Origin: Desulfobulbaceae bacterium | GTDB lineage: Bacteria > Desulfobacterota > Desulfobulbia > Desulfobulbales > SURF-16 | Assembly: GCA_024763115.1 (NCBI GenBank) | Contig: JANTGB010000191.1 | Location: 1-5,255 of the forward strand | Direction: 5' to 3' | Length of the DNA stretch: 5,255 nucleotides | In this document: piece by piece, positions 1-5,255 of the stretch | Layout of the letters: each line of letters starts with the position of its first letter | How positions within the stretch are numbered: position 1 is the stretch's first letter | The notes under the pieces: generated by a model | What the model was told of the DNA's origin: nothing | The model's input: the letters and a program-made list of their open reading frames with translations, nothing else | Database searches by the model: none | Program-made: the position numbers and the translations under genes

Positions 1-1016
1 GAGGCGGCAATAAGCGGGCCATAGATAATCCCCAGGACGCCGAAGACGCTCAAGCCGCCCATGATGGAGATAAAAACCAGCAGGGTAGGCATTTCCGCCT
101 GTCCGCCCACCAGTTTTGGTTTAAAAATATACTCAATGGAAAATGAGATGATAACGTAAAAAATTATCATGATAATACCACCGGAGACATTACCGTTGAC
201 AAACAGGTACAGGGCCGCAGGGATTAAAACCAGGCCGATGCCGAAGATGGGCAGAAAGGCGAGAATTCCCATGATCCCCCCCCACAACAGCGGAGAGCCA
301 AAGTCGAAAACGACAAAAATCAAACCGCCCAATACTCCCTGGATCAAGCCGCAGATGCCGTTCCCCAGCATAATTGCCTTGGCGATCTGTTCAAACCTGT
401 CAAGCAGACGTTTGTCCTGTTCGTCAGGCAGAGGAGAAAGGGAGAGGAGATAGTCCACCAGCCGTTGCCGGTCGATGAGCAGAAAAAAGATGACAAGAAT
501 CATCATCATGAAATTAAAGATAAAACTTAAAATATTACCGGCCCAGGAACTGGCCTGACTGTAAATAAAATGCCCGGCAACCTTGATGAAATCGGAAAAA
601 AGCTGGCTGAACTGGCCCAGTTTAAGTTTTACATGAAAGCCGAACAGGGCCAGGAAATCCTCAATCCGGCCTAGTATGGCGCTTTGTTCCGTATATTCCC
701 GCACCTTCAGCACCCAGTTGGTTTCTTTTGTGTACTTAAACAGGGAAAAGGCTTCAGTGGACAGGGCGCCGACAAAGAATATCAGGGGAATAAAAACCAG
801 GATTATAATCAGCACACAGGTGACCAGCGAGGAAAATGACTTTGAAAATCTACGGTGCAGCAGGTTGTAAAGAGGCTCAAATATTGTGGTCAGAAGATAG
901 GAGAGCACAATTATGGAAAAAAACGGCCAAAGCAGGCGTCCCAGCAGCAGTCCGACTATCAGAAAAAAAACAAGAAAATATCGGAGGACGAGCGGGTTTG
1001 GTGATTGTTGATGCAT
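1..1016 (-). CDS. AI-2E (PerM/TqsA-like) family membrane transporter, C-terminus cut by window edge
   Basis: Reading the minus strand from an ATG at 1016 gives 338 uninterrupted codons that run off base 1. An in-frame TAA directly precedes this ATG, so no earlier start is possible. The protein is strongly hydrophobic. Likely membrane segments lie near residues 11-29, 31-46, 62-85, 158-181, 215-237, 241-272, 278-296 and 310-338. A soluble, charged stretch (about 88-155) sits between the third and fourth, as in this family. Family-like wording includes QGVLGGLIF (226-234), the GIMGILAFLPIFGIG region (247-261) and a glycine-rich GGLSVFGVLGIIYGPL near 320-335. Members usually have about 340-370 residues, so only a short tail is missing. 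The family includes TqsA, linked to autoinducer-2 export in E. coli, and Na+/H+ antiporter-like members; the substrate here cannot be told. No Shine-Dalgarno sequence precedes the start, and a miniature element is inserted 16 bp upstream of it. Confidence 0.87.
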   Translation of the reverse strand, partial: MHQQSPNPLVLRYFLVFFLIVGLLLGRLLWPFFSIIVLSYLLTTIFEPLYNLLHRRFSKSFSSLVTCVLIIILVFIPLIFFVGALSTEAFSLFKYTKETNWVLKVREYTEQSAILGRIEDFLALFGFHVKLKLGQFSQLFSDFIKVAGHFIYSQASSWAGNILSFIFNFMMMILVIFFLLIDRQRLVDYLLSLSPLPDEQDKRLLDRFEQIAKAIMLGNGICGLIQGVLGGLIFVVFDFGSPLLWGGIMGILAFLPIFGIGLVLIPAALYLFVNGNVSGGIIMIIFYVIISFSIEYIFKPKLVGGQAEMPTLLVFISIMGGLSVFGVLGIIYGPLIAA

Positions 1017-1024
1017 TTATTATA

Positions 1025-1032
1025 GCTTATGG
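1025..1032. repeat. Left target-site duplication, GCTTATGG
   Basis: The 8-mer GCTTATGG directly abuts the left end of the inverted-repeat element and is repeated exactly at 1233-1240 on the other side. Identity stops at 8 bp: the next outer base on the left is A, while the matching position on the right is the element's last C. This is what an 8-bp staggered cut by a transposase leaves. Confidence 0.85.
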
Positions 1033-1232
1033 GTAACTGCTCATAGGGCACCGAACGGAGTCGAAGTTTATGCCCTGTTTTTTAGGGTGCTTACCTCTTC
1101 CCGCGATCAGCCTGTCTTACATAGCACTAGTATGCTGCGCCAGTCTGATCGCGAAAATCTCCGGCACCCTGTAAACAGTTACAAATGAGGTGGTTAACGA
1201 ATATTAGGTGCCTACCCCCTGTGAGTAGTTAC
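1033..1232. mobile_element. Miniature inverted-repeat element (MITE), copy 1, IS66-like ends
   Basis: A 200-bp non-coding element. Its ends are inverted repeats: 1033-1048 (GTAACTGCTCATAGGG) against 1217-1232, 14 of 16 bases matching. It is bracketed by a perfect 8-bp direct repeat. Inside is nested pairing: 1075-1090 with 1164-1178, then 1102-1116 with 1139-1153 (13 of 15, including CGCGATCAG/CTGATCGCG), closing on a loop region with ATAGCACTAGTATGCT (1121-1136). Ends starting with GTAA plus 8-bp duplications are the hallmark of the IS66 family, so it is probably mobilised in trans by an IS66-type transposase; that link is inference. It has no open frame of note. It lies 16 bp upstream of the minus-strand transporter start. 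Confidence 0.85.
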
Positions 1233-1240
1233 GCTTATGG
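1233..1240. repeat. Right target-site duplication, GCTTATGG
   Basis: Exact copy of 1025-1032, touching the right end of the inverted-repeat element. Removing 1033-1240 restores a continuous pre-insertion sequence between the transporter start and the ilvE leader. Confidence 0.85.
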
Positions 1241-1298
1241 ATTGTTCCCGGGAATTATTAATTATTTATTTTAACTATACACGATTTGTCGCCTGGTG

Positions 1299-1341
1299 TT
1301 GAAAATAAGTTGTTTCAATAGGAGAAATTTTCCGCTATATT
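1299..1341 (+). promoter_or_regulatory. Candidate ilvE promoter with overlapping inverted repeat
   Basis: TTTCAA (1313-1318) and TATATT (1336-1341) are separated by 17 bp, a fair sigma-70-type pair with a weak -35. The -35 is the right arm of a perfect 6-bp inverted repeat, TTGAAA (1299-1304) with TTTCAA, which could be a small operator. The leader would be roughly 55 nt, ending in an AGAAGGA ribosome-binding site. A second possible -10, TATACA (1276-1281), lacks a good -35. Confidence 0.3.
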
Positions 1342-1401
1342 CCCTGCTGGAGATAGAAAATAATTTGCCGTTTTATAGTACAAGCAGAAGGATAAAGCAT
1401 T

Positions 1402-2466
1402 ATGGATATTACGATTGAACAGGCCGCTGAGGATGAGCTGAAAGAAAAACCGGATGAAAACAACCTGGGATTTGGTTCTATTTTTACTGATCATATGCTG
1501 GTGATGGCCTATGATGACGGCCACTGGCAGCAGCCTGTAATCAAAAAATATCAAAATTTTTCCCTTGACCCTGCTGCTATGGCGCTTCATTACGGTCAGG
1601 CTATTTTTGAAGGATTGAAGGCCTATCGGGGCAAGGATGACCGGATATACTTATTCCGGCCCCAGGACAACCTGCGCCGGATGAATAAGTCCGCCCATCG
1701 CATGTGCATGCCGGAAATTAATGTTGATGAGGTATTCGCCGCACTCCAGGAACTGCTGCGCCTGGAAAAAGCATGGGTTCCGTCCGTCTCCGGCGCGACT
1801 CTCTATATCCGGCCTACCATGATTGCCACTGAAGCCGGTCTCGGGGTTCGTCCGGCCAGACAATATCTCTTTTTTGTAATTTTAAGCCCGGTCGGTGCCT
1901 ATTATCCTGAGGGGTTTAATCCGGTAACTATTTTTGTTACGGAAAAATATGTTCGGGCCGTTCCCGGTGGAGTTGGTAATGCCAAAACCGCAGGCAATTA
2001 CGCAGCCAGTATCATGGCCGCAGTTGAGGCCCAGAAACTGGGCTATACCCAGGTTCTCTGGCTTGATGCCATAGAGCGCAAGTATGTCGAAGAAGTAGGC
2101 ACCATGAATATTTTCTTTGTAATAGGAGATGAGGTTATAACCCCGCCGTTATCCGGCAGCATCCTGCCCGGCCTGACCAGGGATTCGGTTCTGCGCCTGA
2201 CCAGGGACTGGGGGCTGAATGTTGTTGAACGGCGGATCAGTATTGATGAGGTTTTTACCGCCGCGGATAATGGTACCCTGCGTGAGGTTTTCGGCACAGG
2301 CACGGCTGCGGTTATTTCTCCGGTAGGAGCCCTGAGTTATAAAGGCAATGTCTGCCAGGTTAACTCCGGCAAGACCGGAGAGCTGGCCCAGCGCCTTTTT
2401 GATGAACTCCAGGAAATTCAGTATGGCCTGCGGCCTGATCCCTATAATTGGGTTGTAAAATTATAG
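1402..2466 (+). CDS. ilvE: Branched-chain amino acid aminotransferase (PLP fold type IV)
   Basis: This enzyme transfers the amino group between leucine, isoleucine or valine and 2-oxoglutarate, using pyridoxal phosphate. It is the last step of branched-chain amino acid synthesis and the first of their breakdown, and it is cytosolic. The 354-residue length fits the longer ilvE subgroup (about 350-360 residues, shared with mitochondrial-type enzymes) rather than the roughly 310-residue E. coli type. Visible signatures are ALHYGQAIFEGLKAYRG (about 61-77), an arginine-containing LYIRPTMIAT segment, the PLP lysine K195 in GGVGNAKTAGNYA, the cofactor-nitrogen glutamate near 231 in EEVGTMNIFFV, and the phosphate-side GTGTAAVISPVG near the C-terminus. 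The ATG at 1402 is chosen because AGAAGGA (1386-1392) lies 9 nt upstream. It stands alone, with a miniature element on each side, and no clear terminator follows the stop. No leader-peptide attenuator is apparent. Confidence 0.95.
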   Translation: MDITIEQAAEDELKEKPDENNLGFGSIFTDHMLVMAYDDGHWQQPVIKKYQNFSLDPAAMALHYGQAIFEGLKAYRGKDDRIYLFRPQDNLRRMNKSAHRMCMPEINVDEVFAALQELLRLEKAWVPSVSGATLYIRPTMIATEAGLGVRPARQYLFFVILSPVGAYYPEGFNPVTIFVTEKYVRAVPGGVGNAKTAGNYAASIMAAVEAQKLGYTQVLWLDAIERKYVEEVGTMNIFFVIGDEVITPPLSGSILPGLTRDSVLRLTRDWGLNVVERRISIDEVFTAADNGTLREVFGTGTAAVISPVGALSYKGNVCQVNSGKTGELAQRLFDELQEIQYGLRPDPYNWVVKL

Positions 2467-2467
2467 T

Positions 2468-2698
2468 GTAACTACTCATGGGGTAAGCGCCTAAACGTTT
2501 TCCAAGACCAGGCTTGAAAAAAGAGGCCTCCGGCAGCTCGACTAATGATCGCCTGTTGAATTGTAGGTCTGCTTGAGCGTAGCCGATAAGCGAGCAAAGC
2601 GAGACATCGAGAGTGGACAATAACCTGTTGACTGTCTGATTTCGCTGCGCTCAATCAGACCTACGGTTGGGTGCCAGCACCACATTTGGAGAAGTTAC
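2468..2698. mobile_element. Miniature element, copy 3, related by its ends only
   Basis: The left end GTAACTACTCATGGGG, followed by a TAAGCGCCTAA-like stretch (2468-2494), matches the inward-reading right end of copy 1 very closely, with one or two small gaps. The right end, read inward on the minus strand, starts GTAACTTCTC (2698-2689); 9 of 10 bases match the left end. The interior is unlike copies 1 and 2 and includes a pair of REP-like hairpins. No 8-bp duplication is seen (ATTATAGT left, CAAAAATC right), so it is old, rearranged, or a composite. It starts immediately after the ilvE stop codon, with only one base between. Confidence 0.6.
2563..2664. repeat. REP/BIME-like pair of inverted hairpins
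   Basis: Two convergent units each start with GTAG followed by a hairpin. The plus-strand unit is 2563-2605: GTAG, then GTCTGCTT pairing with AAGCGAGAC across one bulged base. The minus-strand unit is 2664-2634: GTAG, then a perfect 8-bp stem GTCTGATT/AATCAGAC (2634-2641 with 2653-2660). The outer 21 bases of the two units (2563-2583 and 2644-2664) are inverted repeats with only two mismatches. A GTAG foot followed by a hairpin, arranged as inverted pairs, is typical of REP sequences spread by RAYT (TnpA-REP) transposases; assignment to that class is inference. It may also act as a 3' end for ilvE mRNA. Confidence 0.6.
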
Positions 2699-2786
2699 CA
2701 AAAATCAAAACAAAAAATTGTTTATAGCCACATTTTTTTTCATTTCTCTCTTGATTTTTTCCTTTGCCGTTCCTATTGTTTCGCCC

Positions 2787-2829
2787 AACAAGGAAATTAA
2801 GTGCTTGTTCTGAGTACAATTTCCTTGTT
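2787..2829. promoter_or_regulatory. 12-bp perfect inverted repeat upstream of groES
   Basis: AACAAGGAAATT (2787-2798) and AATTTCCTTGTT (2818-2829) are perfect inverted copies with a 19-nt spacer. The right arm overlaps a TACAAT -10-like hexamer (2815-2820) and ends 3-5 bp before the -35 of the proposed groESL promoter. It is not CIRCE (TTAGCACTC-N9-GAGTGCTAA). It could be an operator for an unidentified regulator, or a weak AT-rich terminator for upstream transcription, since TTGTTTTG follows. Confidence 0.45.
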
Positions 2830-2832
2830 TTG

Positions 2833-2867
2833 CGTTAACAGTCGAACCACCTGCCCCGATATTCGGG
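2833..2867 (+). promoter_or_regulatory. Candidate groESL promoter (heat-shock sigma-32-like or sigma-70)
   Basis: CCCGATAT (2855-2862) matches the sigma-32 -10 consensus CCCCATNT at six of the seven defined bases. CGTTAA (2833-2838), 16 bp upstream, matches 4 of 6 bases of CTTGAA. The same DNA also reads as a sigma-70 pair: TTAACA (2835-2840), 17 bp, GATATT (2858-2863). The -10 lies inside a palindrome, CCCGATATTCGGG (2855-2867, 5-bp arms). Transcription would start near 2870 and give a leader of about 58 nt before the groES start. Confidence 0.45.
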
Positions 2868-2927
2868 TAATGCTGGTTTAGGTTCCTGATACAAACTTTT
2901 AAATTAATTCAGTATGGAGGGCAGTAA

Positions 2928-3218
2928 ATGAAAATTCGTCCATTAAACGATCGAATTCTGGTAAAAAGATTAGAAGGTGAGGAAAAAACAGCCGGTGGTA
3001 TTATTATCCCGGACAGTGCCAAGGAAAAACCGGCCGAGGGCGAGATAATTGCGATCGGCCCAGGTAAAATAAATGATAAAGGTGAAAGAGTTGCTGTAGA
3101 TGTAAAGGTCGGTGACCGGATATTATTCAGTAAATACGGCGGAACTGATGTAAAGTATGACGGCGAAGATTATCTGATTATGCGCGAGGATGATATCTTA
3201 GGCGTTGTCGAAGCATAA
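2928..3218 (+). CDS. groES: Co-chaperonin GroES (Hsp10)
   Basis: GroES forms the seven-membered lid that closes the GroEL chamber during ATP-driven folding of cytosolic proteins. The protein has 96 residues, the normal length for a single-domain GroES. It starts with the family's MKIRPLNDRILVKR beta strand. The mobile loop lies at about residues 17-36, with the hydrophobic GroEL-binding tripeptide III at 25-27 inside TAGGIIIPDSAKEKP. The VGDRILFSKYGGTDV segment and the ending YLIMREDDILGVVEA are also typical. The start is fixed by a strong GGAGGG (2916-2921) 6 nt before the ATG. It is the first gene of a two-gene operon, 92 bp ahead of groEL, and ends with tandem stops TAATAA. Confidence 0.97.
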   Translation: MKIRPLNDRILVKRLEGEEKTAGGIIIPDSAKEKPAEGEIIAIGPGKINDKGERVAVDVKVGDRILFSKYGGTDVKYDGEDYLIMREDDILGVVEA

Positions 3219-3310
3219 TAAAGTGATTAGCTGAATTATGGCGTTTATCCAATGAGTAGTCACATATTTTTAAATTATAACTATATAGATTCTTAAGGAG
3301 AATAACGAAT
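3219..3310 (+). other. groES-groEL spacer with a lone element-end-like motif
   Basis: The 92-bp spacer is AT-rich and ends with the groEL ribosome-binding site AAGGAG (3295-3300), 10 nt before the ATG. Bases 3252-3263 read ATGAGTAGTCAC; on the minus strand this is GTGACTACTCAT, one base away from the element end GTAACTACTCAT. A poor partner, GTGATTAGCT, starts at 3223. No terminator-like hairpin interrupts the operon. Confidence 0.45.
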
Positions 3311-4963
<1,653 letters not shown>

Positions 4964-4988
4964 GCTCAGCTGTTTCCACAGAGATAAT

Positions 4989-5031
4989 AAAAAAAGGGGG
5001 GCTTTCCTGGTGGGAAGCCCCCCTTTTTTTT
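4989..5031 (+). terminator. Strong intrinsic terminator of groESL
   Basis: A 12-bp stem, GGGGGGCTTTCC (4996-5007) with GGGAAGCCCCCC (5012-5023), has one G-U pair and a 4-nt loop TGGT. It is followed by eight Ts (5024-5031). Seven As (4989-4995) precede the stem, so the reverse strand would also carry a U-tract and the structure may stop transcription from both sides. Confidence 0.95.
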
Positions 5032-5043
5032 CAAGACTTCAGT

Positions 5044-5238
5044 GTAACTGCTTCTTAAGTGCTTAGGAGTTATTTCCGTGTTATTGTAACCGTTCACCAG
5101 CACCTCATCTTCGCCCGTTTGGGCCTTCTCGAATAGCACAAGTATGCTTCGAAGTCCGAAACGAACGAATCTAAGGCACTGGTAAACACTTACAGGACTG
5201 AAGGTTATCGTAAATTTTGTGCCCAGGTGAACGGTTAC
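5044..5238. mobile_element. Miniature inverted-repeat element, copy 2 (homolog of copy 1)
   Basis: This 195-bp stretch is collinear with the 200-bp element at 1033-1232. Both start GTAACTGCT and reach an ACCTC block after about 60 bp. Both share the loop ATAGCACWAGTATGCT (5133-5148 here), then AATCT-GGCAC-GTAAACA-TTACA-GGTTA-CG-GTGCC-GTGA-GTTAC in the same order and at nearly the same spacing. The central stem differs in sequence but is kept as a structure: 5110-5133 pairs imperfectly with 5148-5169. An inner perfect 14-bp inverted repeat, 5085-5098 (TGTAACCGTTCACC) with 5226-5239, offers an alternative 155-bp boundary. No clear 8-bp duplication is visible (ACTTCAGT left, ACTCACTT right). It starts 12 bp after the groESL terminator. 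Confidence 0.7.
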
Positions 5239-5255
5239 ACTCACTTCGTCATTCC

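Larger units (their letters stand above)
1017..1401. other. Divergent intergenic spacer without a gene
   Basis: No credible coding region is present in these 385 bp between the divergent transporter and ilvE. Most of it is a 200-bp inverted-repeat element (1033-1232). The remaining 160 bp next to ilvE are AT-rich and hold candidate ilvE promoter elements plus a Shine-Dalgarno sequence at 1386-1392. Confidence 0.8.
2467..2927. other. Gene-free spacer between ilvE and groES
   Basis: No coding region is supported; the short minus-strand frames here come from the inverted repeats. The left half is an element with GTAAC ends (2468-2698) containing REP-like hairpins. The right half (2699-2927) is AT-rich. 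It begins with A- and T-runs, including a 9-bp inverted repeat AAAAATCAA (2700-2708) with TTGATTTTT (2751-2759), and then carries the groESL control sites. Confidence 0.75.

Noticed and set aside
169..453. Plus-strand open frame of 94 codons, and similar frames at 676-870 and 836-1036
   Set aside because: They lie opposite the continuous 338-codon minus-strand transporter, which has clear family motifs and membrane segments. Their translations are low-quality (proline- and lysine-rich, no domain) and they lack ribosome-binding sites.
2498..2521. Short hairpin TTTTCCAAG/CTTGAAAAA as an ilvE terminator
   Set aside because: Only CAAG/CTTG plus an A-T stretch pair, with a mismatch, and the T-run is on the wrong side for plus-strand termination.
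2472..2654. Minus-strand frames after ilvE (2472-2654 and 2360-2620)
   Set aside because: They are built from the inverted-repeat element and the end of ilvE, with no ribosome-binding site and no recognisable domain.
2699..2927. CIRCE operator upstream of groES
   Set aside because: Looked for TTAGCACTC and GAGTGCTAA. The nearest match is AAGTGCTTGTTCTGAGTAC at 2799-2817, with the wrong arm sequences and spacing.
5085..5239. Inverted repeat read as a second transcription terminator
   Set aside because: The arms are 127 bp apart and no T-run follows. groESL already has a strong terminator at 4989-5031.

Overview
The window looks like a chromosomal segment of a mid-GC bacterium, most likely a Desulfobacterota (former Deltaproteobacteria) member. 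The GroEL wording is the main clue: GSKLVAAGHNPMDLKRGID, EEAKSMDTTLDVVEGMQFDRG, YFVTDPDKMEV and IVVDKDNTTIIDGAG resemble what I recall of Geobacter and Desulfobulbus-type chaperonins. The groESL leader has no CIRCE operator and instead carries a sigma-32-like -10 box. This assignment is from memory of the families, not from a search.

Layout: (1) bases 1-1016, minus strand, an AI-2E/PerM-family membrane protein whose C-terminus is cut off by the window edge. (2) A 385-bp divergent spacer (1017-1401) that holds a 200-bp miniature inverted-repeat element with a perfect 8-bp target-site duplication. (3) 1402-2466, plus strand, a branched-chain amino acid aminotransferase (ilvE), apparently monocistronic. 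(4) A 461-bp gene-free spacer (2467-2927) with a second element of similar ends that contains a REP/BIME-like pair of hairpins, followed by the groESL control region. (5) 2928-4963, plus strand, the groES-groEL operon, closed by a very strong intrinsic terminator. (6) A third copy of the miniature element (about 5044-5238) fills the rest of the window.

The genes do not form one pathway. IlvE makes or degrades branched-chain amino acids, GroES and GroEL form the folding chamber, and the membrane protein is an exporter-like or permease-like protein of uncertain substrate. No defence, secretion or biosynthetic cluster is visible. The unexplained content lies between the genes: a family of short, non-coding, IS66-like-ended elements sits in every spacer longer than 100 bp. 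I regard that family, and the unusual groESL leader, as the only candidates for something new here. I do not see a new multi-gene system.
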